This document shows, in pieces, positions 44,097 to 53,265 of a DNA stretch of 64,000 nt. Numbering within the stretch: position 1 is the first letter of the stretch; every line of letters begins with the position of its first letter. The position numbers were made by a program, and so were the translations under genes. The DNA is taken from NCBI RefSeq assembly GCF_000236165.1, contig NZ_CM001373.1, positions 175,866 to 239,865 of the forward strand. The letters run 5' to 3'. The notes below the pieces were generated by a model. The model saw only the letters and a program-made list of their open reading frames with translations. It was not told the origin of the DNA and searched no databases. This stretch comes from Fluoribacter dumoffii NY 23. GTDB lineage: Bacteria > Pseudomonadota > Gammaproteobacteria > Legionellales > Legionellaceae.

Positions 44097-46022
44097 TTAA
44101 AGTGCATTAACGCGCTCGGGGAGTTCTGCAATAAATTCTTGCGTTGCAGTAGGCTCGTCTTCACGTATGGCAAATAATCGGTGTTGGTTAAAAACAGCAT
44201 TCTTTTTCGCTGCTTCAAGTATGCCCCCTAATGCGCTACCGTCTGTTTGACGAATTTCTCTTTTTAATTTTTGCAGTTCATCTTTTTTATGATCAGCGAT
44301 TTGATCACCAAACCAAATAGAATCAAAGTGTTTTTTTTCATATTTTTCAATCAAGGAAAGAGTATGTTCCTTTTGCCATTCTTTTGACGGACGTTTTGCC
44401 TGTTCGGACAATACTACTTCTACTTCATCCGGGATGCTTAGTTGTTTATTCCAAGCTTGGGTAAGGGTAAGTGCTTTAGGTTGAGGGATTTGAGAATCAC
44501 CAGCGGTTGAGGGATTCATTTTACTTGCCAGGCAATCCCAGGCGGCTGCAAGAAAATATAAGGGTGAAGCAAGGACTTTGAGAAGAAAGGTTGGAATATC
44601 AGCGTCTTGATGGTCTTCCTCAGAATCCAGACGCTCTTCCAATAAGGTTTTTATTTTGGCATTCAGCCCCATAAAATAGTGGGCATCTTCGAAACCCTCG
44701 CAGATAATTGCCACCAGCGCCGAAACTATTTGCGGGACACCTGGCATGCGATCTGAAGTGAGAGCAACACTTACTAAATGACCAAGAAAAAGCAGAATAC
44801 GCAGCGGTGTAACCGTTAATTTCAAGAGGATACGGAAAGGGTTAAGCATTTGAAGCCAGTTTTCAGTATCCCATACGTGGGTGAGCACATCGGCAATTTC
44901 CCGGTAAGTGCGTTGAAACACATTCCTTTTGGTATTGATATCCTTATCAGGCGTCATGGCTTCATAGACCATTCCAAAGGATGAAGCGGAGTTTTCGACA
45001 TTGAAAAATATAGCGGATAAGCCTGTAATGATGGGGTTAATCACGCCCATCACAAAACTGGGCATTTTTTTCATCCATTCAAATAAAGGTCGGGCACTGG
45101 TTGCTACCGTCCACCAGGTTCCTGCAGTACAAACAGTAAGGGTAATTGCCAAACTTACTAAAAAAACAGCCAGGGCAGTCATCAGCATGTTACGCGCGGT
45201 TAGGCCTTGGCTTAAATCATTGCGCAGCCGGGTGTACCATTTGTTAATGGTATCATTGTTAATGAGATCGGTAATCGTATTATAAATCAACATCCCATAG
45301 GCTGCTCCTGCAACTACTGACATGGGTACAATGAAAATAGGCCACAATGCAAAGGGGATAGCGGCTATTAGAGGAATAACGCTAAAAGCTTCCACGATGA
45401 GATAGGTACTGCCAAGGCCCATAAACGTTGCGGCGAGAATACTAAAACCTTTAACGTATTTGAATGTCGATTGGCGGTTTTCCAAGCGTGCTTGCCATTC
45501 CTTTTGTTCATGATGTTTCAGCCATTCTCGCAATTCTGCTGTATAAGCGGATGGCTTTTTGCTTTCTTTAGTCATAAATACTTGTAAAGCAAACCACTTT
45601 TCCATGTCCCCGAGCGTTTTTTCTATTTGTTTTTTGCGCTTCCTGCTCACTTTATTAAGTGACTTGTGGTTAAATTCCTCGAGCAGTTTGAGTTGCGTTT
45701 CATAATCCCTGAAAAATTGAGGACATTCTTTTGATTGAGTATCTGCGGGAAAATGCTCCAGCAGGTATTCTTTGGCCAGATGATTTTCCAAATAATCTTT
45801 TTTGAATAATTTTTTAAAAGCCCCTTTAATATTTTGTAAATAAATCTCGCCCTCATAGGCTACGGATAGACCAAAAGCGGCAAATGCCAGGTATATGGCA
45901 GGGTATAATGCGTACATCCCCCCAAAACTTAAAAAGCCAAGAATTAAACTAGCACCTACAGTAAGAGATCCCAGGGAAAAATAACGAGGAATTTTTTTTA
46001 ACTTCTTTTTATAAACTGCCAT
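44097..46022 (-). CDS. Large multi-pass membrane protein of unknown function, probably iron-regulated
   Basis: 641 residues, no family recognised. Hydrophobic pairs near residues 18-52 and 190-245, another set near 275-300 and 320-345, and weaker ones to about 490; the rest is charged. A basic cytoplasmic helix (KLNKVSRKRKK region) follows the first pair. The C-terminal 40 residues are soluble with AIREDEPTATQEF and ELPER, an acidic tail that resembles Dot/Icm export signals in a general way. A near-perfect Fur box covers its -35 region. Single gene with its own hairpin terminator. Candidate iron-starvation function or effector; both are inference. Confidence 0.7.
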   Translation of the reverse strand: MAVYKKKLKKIPRYFSLGSLTVGASLILGFLSFGGMYALYPAIYLAFAAFGLSVAYEGEIYLQNIKGAFKKLFKKDYLENHLAKEYLLEHFPADTQSKECPQFFRDYETQLKLLEEFNHKSLNKVSRKRKKQIEKTLGDMEKWFALQVFMTKESKKPSAYTAELREWLKHHEQKEWQARLENRQSTFKYVKGFSILAATFMGLGSTYLIVEAFSVIPLIAAIPFALWPIFIVPMSVVAGAAYGMLIYNTITDLINNDTINKWYTRLRNDLSQGLTARNMLMTALAVFLVSLAITLTVCTAGTWWTVATSARPLFEWMKKMPSFVMGVINPIITGLSAIFFNVENSASSFGMVYEAMTPDKDINTKRNVFQRTYREIADVLTHVWDTENWLQMLNPFRILLKLTVTPLRILLFLGHLVSVALTSDRMPGVPQIVSALVAIICEGFEDAHYFMGLNAKIKTLLEERLDSEEDHQDADIPTFLLKVLASPLYFLAAAWDCLASKMNPSTAGDSQIPQPKALTLTQAWNKQLSIPDEVEVVLSEQAKRPSKEWQKEHTLSLIEKYEKKHFDSIWFGDQIADHKKDELQKLKREIRQTDGSALGGILEAAKKNAVFNQHRLFAIREDEPTATQEFIAELPERVNAL

Positions 46023-46054
46023 TTATTTGCTCAACAAAGGGAAATAGGGTTAAA

Positions 46055-46083
46055 ACTGTATCTCAAATGAAAATGATTATCAA
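46055..46083 (-). promoter_or_regulatory. Sigma-70 promoter of the 641-residue membrane protein
   Basis: On the - strand TTGATA (46083-46078) and TACAGT (46060-46055) are spaced by exactly 17 bases, giving a leader of about 26 bases to the ATG at 46022. The -35 lies inside the Fur box. Confidence 0.6.
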
Positions 46084-46087
46084 TAGC
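46069..46087 (-). promoter_or_regulatory. Fur box
   Basis: GCTATTGATAATCATTTTC on the - strand matches the 19-base Fur consensus at 15 positions, and the 7-1-7 core TGATAAT-C-ATTTTCA matches 13 of 14. It overlaps the -35 box of the leftward promoter, where bound Fur-Fe would block transcription. It is 143 bases from the rightward lapA-like start, so control there is less likely. Confidence 0.75.
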
Positions 46088-46229
46088 AATAAGGTTAAAA
46101 AGTAATCATGTGGTTATTTTTTTATTGAAGAAAACTTAATTTAAACAGTAGATCCAGCCACAGAATTCCGGTAAAGTGGGTTTTGACGATGTATTTTGCT
46201 TTAAATTTAAATTTAACTTAGGAGTAGAA

Positions 46230-47429
46230 ATGCGTTTGAATCAATGGATGACTTATTTTGCAGTGGGCTCAGTATTTGCCAGTGCCCAGGTTTTGGCAGC
46301 AAATTCTCCTGTACATGAACAATTACAAGTACCCCAATGTCTTGCGGCAAAAATTGCTACTCCCTATGAGGTATTAGCAGAAAACCAGCAATTCAAAATT
46401 ATTGATATTCCTGCGGCTGATGTGGAGTCTCTAATTCATCTGGCAGACGAGGCCAACTGTGGACGCTTTGTAAATGTTAGCCACCAGATCATTGGTTCTT
46501 TGCTTCAATCAAAAAAGCAATCTGCCCATAGAGTCCTGCAGAAAAAAACAATTAAAGCAGCAAAGCCGCAAAGTACTGTTTATGAAATTAAACACCAGGA
46601 TGAAGTCAATACATCATTGCAAAAAGTGCTTCCATCGAACATCTGGAATACTTTAATTCGCCTTACTTCATTCCACAATCGCTCTGCGACCAAAGATACC
46701 GGGGTAGAAGCGGCGAAATGGTTGAAAAAAACCTTTGATGACATGAGCGAGACGAATGGCCGTACCGATACTGCCTCATTTTTTGTAAAAACAGGCAGTT
46801 ACTATAAACAACCTTCCCTAGTCACGGTCATTGGTAAAGACATCAATGCACCTGCGGTGGTGATTGGTGCGCATATGGATACCCTCGATGGACGGATGCC
46901 TGGTGCCGGAGATGATGGCAGTGGCTCTTCATCGATAATGGAAATGGCACGAGTTTTATTATCTTCAAAAATAAACCTTAAACGTCCTGTTTATATTATT
47001 TGGTATGCTGCTGAAGAGCGGGGTTTGGTGGGATCCCAATACGTAGTTGAACATTTTAAGGAGCACTCTATTCCAGTCAAAGCAGCAATTCAATTTGATA
47101 TGACTGGTTATCGAGTCAATCCTAAAGATCCGACCATGTGGGTATTTACCGATTACACTGATACCAGCTTAAGCAATTATGTAGCAGAATTAATTAGCAC
47201 TTACGTTCAGGTTCCAGTTGCTTATTCAGAATGCGGCTATGGTTGCAGTGATCATGCGTCATGGGACGAGGTAGGGGTTCCTGCAGCATTTCCCTGTGAA
47301 TCTAATTTTGAAGACCATAACCCCTACATCCACAGTTCTCAAGATACCATGGACCGCTTAAGCCTTGAACACATGACCAATTTTTCTAAACTGGCATTGG
47401 CTTTCGCTATTGAAATGGCTTCAGAGTAA
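46230..47429 (+). CDS. lapA: Secreted M28-family leucine aminopeptidase (LapA-like)
   Basis: An exported zinc aminopeptidase. The signal peptide runs from MRLNQWMTYFAVGSVF to about VLAANS. The five zinc/catalytic positions are all present: His-x-Asp in GAHMDTLDG, Asp in GAGDDGSG, Glu pair in AAEERGLVGS, Asp in QFDMTGY, and His in NPYIHSSQDT. CGYGC may form a disulphide. ATG 46230 is preferred to the upstream in-frame ATG 46176 because AGGAG precedes it and the signal peptide begins there. LapA of L. pneumophila is a type II substrate; LapA versus LapB cannot be told by eye. Confidence 0.87.
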   Translation: MRLNQWMTYFAVGSVFASAQVLAANSPVHEQLQVPQCLAAKIATPYEVLAENQQFKIIDIPAADVESLIHLADEANCGRFVNVSHQIIGSLLQSKKQSAHRVLQKKTIKAAKPQSTVYEIKHQDEVNTSLQKVLPSNIWNTLIRLTSFHNRSATKDTGVEAAKWLKKTFDDMSETNGRTDTASFFVKTGSYYKQPSLVTVIGKDINAPAVVIGAHMDTLDGRMPGAGDDGSGSSSIMEMARVLLSSKINLKRPVYIIWYAAEERGLVGSQYVVEHFKEHSIPVKAAIQFDMTGYRVNPKDPTMWVFTDYTDTSLSNYVAELISTYVQVPVAYSECGYGCSDHASWDEVGVPAAFPCESNFEDHNPYIHSSQDTMDRLSLEHMTNFSKLALAFAIEMASE

Positions 47430-47435
47430 ATTGTT

Positions 47436-47470
47436 AATGCCTCTATGATTTGCATGGGGGCATTTTTTTT
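47436..47470 (+). terminator. Rho-independent terminator after the aminopeptidase gene
   Basis: AATGCC/GGCATT stem with an inner ATG/CAT pairing, followed by a run of T residues to 47470. Confidence 0.8.
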
Positions 47471-47489
47471 GTAATGAATGTGAGATGTT

Positions 47490-48107
47490 ATGATTACTTG
47501 GGCAGTAAAAAATAAATTAGGGCTATTTTTGGGTATTTTTTTTGCCAGTATTTCATTCATAGCAAGTGCGGCAAAGCTTCTTCCTCCCTGGTACCTGTTA
47601 AACCAACAGTTATTCGCAACCTTAAATGCTGATCCCTGTGTGCAAGTAGGTAATTTAACCGGTGAGGGACTTGCAATGAATATTAAAATTACTGTGTGTA
47701 ATGAGGAAAAAGGACGAGCATTGGCTTCATTTATCAACCGGGTGCATGAATACGGTGATCAAATGGCTGTTACTGTACAAGTTTATGCATCTGATTTAAT
47801 ACCTGTGGAGGCAAACCCGCCCAGTACTGCAAATGAAGCGGTGGAACTCCTCAACAAGGCCCTCAAAGGCAACAAATACTTTGTGAAAGCAGGTCTTGGA
47901 AAAAGACACCAAATTGATGCCGCATATGCACTATTCAAACCTATGGTGGTACAATTTTATTCCGATGATATTGGGGATTGGTATCTTAATACCAATGAGG
48001 TAGCCGCCAAAATTTTCGCGGAAGTATTTAATCTGAACCCCTTTGCAGATGATGCGATTAATGTATACGCAAGCACTTCCATTCAAAAAAATAAATCCGA
48101 AAATTAA
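47490..48107 (+). CDS. Exported protein of unknown function
   Basis: 205 residues starting with a signal peptide (KNKLGLFLGIFFASISFIA, cut near ASAAK). The mature part of about 175 residues is mixed alpha/beta with two Cys (DPCVQVG and TVCNEE) that could form a disulphide. No family recognised. It lies 60 bases behind the LapA-like gene but after a terminator, so it is probably expressed separately. The ribosome site is weak (GAG). Confidence 0.65.
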   Translation: MITWAVKNKLGLFLGIFFASISFIASAAKLLPPWYLLNQQLFATLNADPCVQVGNLTGEGLAMNIKITVCNEEKGRALASFINRVHEYGDQMAVTVQVYASDLIPVEANPPSTANEAVELLNKALKGNKYFVKAGLGKRHQIDAAYALFKPMVVQFYSDDIGDWYLNTNEVAAKIFAEVFNLNPFADDAINVYASTSIQKNKSEN

Positions 48108-48113
48108 ACGCCA

Positions 48114-48148
48114 GAAAACAGGGAAGGTAATGTCCAAACCCTGTTTTC
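48114..48148. terminator. Hairpin between convergent genes (exported unknown and spoVR)
   Basis: A perfect 10-bp stem GAAAACAGGG/CCCTGTTTTC with a 15-base loop; the stem's own U-rich arm may help release, but no separate U-tract follows. Confidence 0.5.
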
Positions 48149-48168
48149 AAACCGAAAAAGAGGATTTT

Positions 48169-49677
48169 TTAAGCGTTGTTCAATGGTGGACAATGGTATT
48201 CTTCGGTAATCTCATTTTCGGGATTGACGGCTTGCAAAACAATAGGAAATTTCCATAAAGAATAGAGGTGTTTCAGAACATCGGCGGTAGTGTTACCCAA
48301 AGGTACCCTATTTTGTTGGGTATATCTTAGCGTCAATGAGCGGTCGCCTTGCAAGTCAACTGAATAGACTTGAATATCGGGTTCCAAATAACCTAAATTA
48401 TATTGTCGCGACAAAGCTTCCCTTATTTTTTGATATCCTGATTCATTATGAATGGCATTCACATATAAATCCGGGCTCCGATCATCATCGATAATATGGA
48501 ATAATTTTAAATCGCGGATTAATTTGGGTGAGAGATACTGGGCAATAAAACTTTCATCCTTGAAATGGCGCATGGCATTATCCAGACTGCTTAGCCAATC
48601 GGTATGGGCCAAATAGGGAAACCATGCTTTATCCTCCTCGGTAGGATTTTCACAAATCCTTTTGATGTCTTGCATCATATGGTATCCCAGCGTGTAGGGA
48701 TTAATCCCGCTGTAATAAGGGCTGTTATAAGGCGGTTGCATGATCACGTTGGTATGACTTTGCAAGATTTCCAACATAAATTCATCCGTAACCAAACCCT
48801 CATCATACATTGCATGTAAAATGGTATAATGCCAAAAACAAGCCCAACCTTCATTCATCACTTTGGTCTGGCCCTGAGGATAAAAATATTGCGCCATTTT
48901 ACGCACTATACGTACGATTTCTCTTTGCCATGGTTCCAATAATGGAGCATTTTTTTCAATAAAATATAAAATGTTCTCCTGGGGCTCTTCAGGAAAATGC
49001 TTTTTCTTTGTTTGTTCGGCAATTTGCTTGCTTTGTGGAATGGTCCGCCACAATTCATTAATTTGAGATTGCATGTAAATTTCGCGGTTTTGCTGACGTA
49101 TTTTTTCTTCCTGGATGGATAAAGGAGCAGGGTGCTTGTATCTATCTACTCCATAGTTCATCAAAGCATGGCACGCATCGATAATTTCTTCTACTTCATT
49201 GATGCCATAACGTTGTTCGCATTCACTGATGTATTTTCTTGCAAATACTAAATAATCAATGATGGCATCGGCATAGGTCCACATTTTAAACAGGTAATTA
49301 TTTTTAAAAAAGGAATTATGGCCATAACATGCATGAGCAATCACCAAGGCTTGCATGGCCATTGTATTTTCTTCCATAAGATAGGAAATACAAGGGTTCG
49401 AATTAATGACAAGCTCATAAGCCAAACCCATTTGACCGCGCTTGTAGCTTTTTTCAACACTGACGAAATGTTTACCAAAGGACCAATGATGATAACCGAT
49501 CGGCATACCTACTGAAGCGTAAGCATCCATCATTTGTTCAGCAGTTATCACTTCTATTTGATTTGGATAGGTATCCAGCTTGAAATCTTTGGCTATGCGC
49601 GAAATTTCGCGATCATAGTCCTGAATCAATTCAAAGGTCCATTCTGCACCAGTGGATAAAGGCTTTTTCTTTTTCAT
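48169..49677 (-). CDS. ycgB: SpoVR/YcgB-family protein
   Basis: 502 residues, the usual size for the family. Signature regions visible: GMPIGYHHWSFGKHF, ELVINSNPC, AHACYGHNSFF, and NEGWACFWHY. Function is not firmly known; the gene travels with prkA and yeaH in many bacteria and is linked to nutrient stress. It overlaps the yeaH stop by ATGA, so the two are translated together. Confidence 0.93.
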   Translation of the reverse strand: MKKKKPLSTGAEWTFELIQDYDREISRIAKDFKLDTYPNQIEVITAEQMMDAYASVGMPIGYHHWSFGKHFVSVEKSYKRGQMGLAYELVINSNPCISYLMEENTMAMQALVIAHACYGHNSFFKNNYLFKMWTYADAIIDYLVFARKYISECEQRYGINEVEEIIDACHALMNYGVDRYKHPAPLSIQEEKIRQQNREIYMQSQINELWRTIPQSKQIAEQTKKKHFPEEPQENILYFIEKNAPLLEPWQREIVRIVRKMAQYFYPQGQTKVMNEGWACFWHYTILHAMYDEGLVTDEFMLEILQSHTNVIMQPPYNSPYYSGINPYTLGYHMMQDIKRICENPTEEDKAWFPYLAHTDWLSSLDNAMRHFKDESFIAQYLSPKLIRDLKLFHIIDDDRSPDLYVNAIHNESGYQKIREALSRQYNLGYLEPDIQVYSVDLQGDRSLTLRYTQQNRVPLGNTTADVLKHLYSLWKFPIVLQAVNPENEITEEYHCPPLNNA

Positions 49678-50942
49678 GCAGTTTTCCTTTTAAAAAGCTC
49701 ATGAAATACGGGATATATATCGGCTACCGTGTCAATATTTTCCATAGCAAAATTAGGGTAGCGCTCTTTCACCAATTGATAGACTTCCCATAAACTTTGA
49801 TGATGACGCGGCATGATTTCGATGTAGGCAAAATATTGCAATAAAGGCATTATCTTATCCTGCAATAATTCCTGACAATAAGGGGAATCCGCATTCCAGT
49901 TATCACCATCCGAGGCTTGGGCTACATAAATATTCCACGCTTCCGGCGGATAACGTGACTCGATAATAGAACTTAGAAGTTCCAACGCGCTGGACACTAC
50001 AGTGCCTCCAGTTTCGCGGGAATAAAAAAACTCTTCCTCGTTTACTTCCTTGGCCGAGGTATGGTGGCGAATGAATACCAATTCTATTTTTTCATAGTTT
50101 TTAGTCAAAAACATATAAAGGAGAATAAAAAAGCGTTTTGCAATGTCCTTTTTAGCCTCATCCATGGAACCCGATACATCCATAACGCAAAACATGACTG
50201 CTTGGGTTGATGGTGAAGGAACGCGAATTCTGAAATTGTAGCGAAGATCAATGGTATCGATGAACGGCACGGTTTGAATTTTCTTTTTCAGGAATTCAAT
50301 TTTCTTTTTCAACTCTTTTAGCGCTTCACTATCTTGAATGGGTTGCGCTTGCAGTTGTTCTAATTCTTCAATAGCTTCTTTTAATCTTCTTTTGTTTGGC
50401 GAGGCTAAGGCAACGCGACGTGAAGTAGCCTGCTTCATGGAACGAAGGACATTTATATTGTTTGGAATGCCGCTGGTAGTGACTCCTGCTCTTATCGTTT
50501 TAAAGGTACTCACGCGAGCTAGTTCTTTTTTGATTAAATCCGGTAACTCCAGGTCTTCAAAATAAAGATCAAGGAACTCTTCCCGCGATAATTCAAAGAC
50601 AAAATTATCTTCGCCTTCGCCGCTGTCGCTGGCATTCGAGCCATCGCCGCCGCTACCTGAGCTGCCGCTGGGCCTTCTTATCCTATCCCCAGTAATAAAA
50701 TTATCATTCCCCGGGAGCACGCGCTCAATATGTCCCCCTTGGCCTCGATGAAATGTAGGTTCAGAAATATCTTTGGAGGGAATTGTGATCTGTTCACCTT
50801 GATCAATTTCAGTAATACTTCGTTTGCCCACTGCATCGGAGACGGCTCGTTTGATCTGATTTTTATAACGGCGAAGAAAACGTTGCCGGTTAACCGTACT
50901 TTTTTTCCCCGCATTTTGTCGTCTATCAATCAATTGAGACAT
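49674..50942 (-). CDS. yeaH: YeaH/YhbH-family protein (DUF444, von Willebrand A-like)
   Basis: 422 residues. The C-terminal half is a vWA-like domain with an intact MIDAS site (CVMDVSGSMDEAKK) and GGTVVSSALELL. The N-terminus is basic (RRQNAGKKSTVNRQRFLRRY), followed by a low-complexity Ser/Gly linker (SSGSGGDGSNAS). Second gene of the prkA-yeaH-spoVR cluster; partner of the PrkA kinase in stress responses in E. coli. Confidence 0.92.
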   Translation of the reverse strand: MSQLIDRRQNAGKKSTVNRQRFLRRYKNQIKRAVSDAVGKRSITEIDQGEQITIPSKDISEPTFHRGQGGHIERVLPGNDNFITGDRIRRPSGSSGSGGDGSNASDSGEGEDNFVFELSREEFLDLYFEDLELPDLIKKELARVSTFKTIRAGVTTSGIPNNINVLRSMKQATSRRVALASPNKRRLKEAIEELEQLQAQPIQDSEALKELKKKIEFLKKKIQTVPFIDTIDLRYNFRIRVPSPSTQAVMFCVMDVSGSMDEAKKDIAKRFFILLYMFLTKNYEKIELVFIRHHTSAKEVNEEEFFYSRETGGTVVSSALELLSSIIESRYPPEAWNIYVAQASDGDNWNADSPYCQELLQDKIMPLLQYFAYIEIMPRHHQSLWEVYQLVKERYPNFAMENIDTVADIYPVFHELFKRKTA

Positions 50943-51084
50943 AATTTAGCCCCACATAAGCTTTTATTTTTACACCTATTTTTAGTTGAGTGAGGAGCAA
51001 TACCCTACTCATAGAAACCTTTATCGCAGATCATTTGCAACATGTTTGCTACACGTTTCCTAACTATAAATAGAGTACCCTTGG

Positions 51085-51115
51085 CGTTCCCTCATCAATG
51101 AGGGAACGATTTTTT
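51085..51115 (+). terminator. Strong hairpin between prkA and yeaH with the U-tract on the opposite strand
   Basis: A perfect 10-bp stem CGTTCCCTCA/TGAGGGAACG with loop TCAA, followed by ATTTTTTG on the + strand. The flanking genes are both on the - strand, where the hairpin has an A-tract before it but no U-tract after. It may stop antisense transcription or protect the prkA mRNA end. Confidence 0.65.
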
Positions 51116-51116
51116 G

Positions 51117-53048
51117 TTATTGTGATTTACGTACTCGCAAATACCATTCACATAACAAGCGTACTTGTTTGCGTGTATATCCTTTTTCGATCATTCGAGA
51201 AATAAACTCCTCATGTTTTTTCTTATCATCTTCAGATGCTTTGGCATTGAAGGAAATGACAGGGAGTAAATCCTCCGTATTGGTGAACATCTTTTTCTCA
51301 ATGACTGAGCGTAATTTTTCATAACTATTCCACACTGGGTTTTTACCCCGATTGTTGGCCCGCGCGCGTAAAACAAAATTTACCACTTCATTGCGGAAAT
51401 CTTTGGGATTGGAAATGCCAGCGGGTTTTTCGATCTTTTCGAGCTCCTGATTTAATAATGCGCGGTCAAAGATTTCACCGGTATCGGGATCGCGATAATC
51501 CTGATCCTGAATCCAGAAGTCAGCATAGGTTATATAACGGTCAAAGATATTTTGCCCATACTCGGAATAGGATTCCAAATAGGCAGTTTGAATTTCCTTG
51601 CCAATGAACTCAACATACTTGGGCGTCAGGTACTCTTTAATAAACCCCAAATAAGATTCCTGTACTTCCTGCGGAAATTGTTCCTGTTCAATTTGACGTT
51701 CCAAAACATACATTAAATGTACAGGGTTGGCTGCCACTTCGCTGTGATCAAAATTAAATACCTTGGAAAGTATTTTGAACGCAAAACGAGTAGAGACCCC
51801 GCTCATGCCTTCATCAACACCGGCGAAATCACGATATTCCTGGTAGGATTTTGCTTTGGGATCCGTGTCTTTCAAGCTCTCGCCATTGTATACCCGCATT
51901 TTTGAATAAATGCTGGAATTTTGAGGTTCTTTTAAACGGGTTAAGACAGAAAATTGCGCGAGCATTTCCAATGTACCTGGGGCACATTGAGCATGGGTTA
52001 ACGAACTGTTGTCAATGAGTTTTTGGTAAATTCGAATTTCTTCTGAAACCCGGAGACAATAAGGTACTTTAACTATATTTATACGGTCTATGAAGGCTTC
52101 ATTGTTTTTGTTGTTTCTAAACGATTGCCATTCAGATTCATTCGAGTGCGCTAGAATAATTCCTTCGAAGGGAATGGAGGATAAACCTTCAGTCGCATTA
52201 TAATTACCTTCCTGTGTCGCAGTTAACAAAGGATGGAGCACTTTAATGGGTGCTTTAAACATTTCCACGAACTCTAAAAGTCCACGGTTGGCGCGACATA
52301 ATCCCCCCGAGTAGCTGTATGCATCAGCATCATCTTGAGAAAAATCCTCTAATTTGCGAATGTCTACTTTACCTACTAAAGATGAAATATCCTGATTGTT
52401 TTCATCACCCGGTTCGGTTTTGGAAATGGCGATTTGTTTTAATCGAGACGGTCTAACTTTAATAACTCTGAATTTACTGATGTCTCCATTATATTCATGC
52501 AGCCTTTTTACTGCCCAAGGGGACATTAAATAGCGTAGGTATCGGGAAGGAATTCCAAAACGCTCCTGGAGTAACTCAGCATCTTCAATGGGATTGAATA
52601 AAGAGAGCGGTGACTCAAAAACGGGGGAACCTTTTATGGCGTAAAAAGGAACTTTTTCCATTAAATCTTTCAGCTTTTCTGCAATGGATGATTTACCACC
52701 CCCTACAGGTCCTAAAAGATAAAGTACTTGTTTGGTTTCTTCCAAACCCTGGGCTGCATGTTTAAGGAAGCCCACAATTTGCTCGATGGGTTCTTCCATG
52801 CCATAAAAATCTTGAAATACATTATATCGCGGAATGATTTTATTGGAAAAAATTCGCGATAAAACAGGATCATGACGCGTATCAACCATTTCAGGTTCGC
52901 CTATAGCCATGAGTAAGCGTTCTGCTGGATTGGCATAAGCAGACGGGTCATTTTTACACAATTCCAGGTATTCTTCCAAACTCATCTCTTCTTCTTTATT
53001 GTCGACAAAGCGTTTGGTATAGCTGGTTAAAAAGTCTTGAGTATTCAT
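51117..53048 (-). CDS. prkA: PrkA-family serine protein kinase (YeaG)
   Basis: 643 residues, normal for the family. An AAA+ module holds Walker A in LLGPVGGGKSS near residue 110 and FEGIILAHSNESEW further on; the C-terminal kinase-like domain follows. An AAGGGGA ribosome site stands 7 bases before the ATG. First gene of the stress cluster with yeaH and ycgB, which controls nutrient or stationary-phase responses in other bacteria. Confidence 0.93.
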   Translation of the reverse strand: MNTQDFLTSYTKRFVDNKEEEMSLEEYLELCKNDPSAYANPAERLLMAIGEPEMVDTRHDPVLSRIFSNKIIPRYNVFQDFYGMEEPIEQIVGFLKHAAQGLEETKQVLYLLGPVGGGKSSIAEKLKDLMEKVPFYAIKGSPVFESPLSLFNPIEDAELLQERFGIPSRYLRYLMSPWAVKRLHEYNGDISKFRVIKVRPSRLKQIAISKTEPGDENNQDISSLVGKVDIRKLEDFSQDDADAYSYSGGLCRANRGLLEFVEMFKAPIKVLHPLLTATQEGNYNATEGLSSIPFEGIILAHSNESEWQSFRNNKNNEAFIDRINIVKVPYCLRVSEEIRIYQKLIDNSSLTHAQCAPGTLEMLAQFSVLTRLKEPQNSSIYSKMRVYNGESLKDTDPKAKSYQEYRDFAGVDEGMSGVSTRFAFKILSKVFNFDHSEVAANPVHLMYVLERQIEQEQFPQEVQESYLGFIKEYLTPKYVEFIGKEIQTAYLESYSEYGQNIFDRYITYADFWIQDQDYRDPDTGEIFDRALLNQELEKIEKPAGISNPKDFRNEVVNFVLRARANNRGKNPVWNSYEKLRSVIEKKMFTNTEDLLPVISFNAKASEDDKKKHEEFISRMIEKGYTRKQVRLLCEWYLRVRKSQ

Positions 53049-53265
53049 ATGCCATCCCCTTTTATCCTTATGAAGGATATCTTGTGTTTCTTTACATTTA
53101 TTGCATTTTCAAGGTAAATGCAACAAATGAAGTTCAGCTAACTTCGTAATACTTGATAAAGATTGACCTAAGAAGTTACCCCTTTATAATCATTATAGGA
53201 TAAACTAAGAAAATTGTTATAAAACTCAATAAACTTAATCGCTTTTTGCAAAGGATGTACTGACC

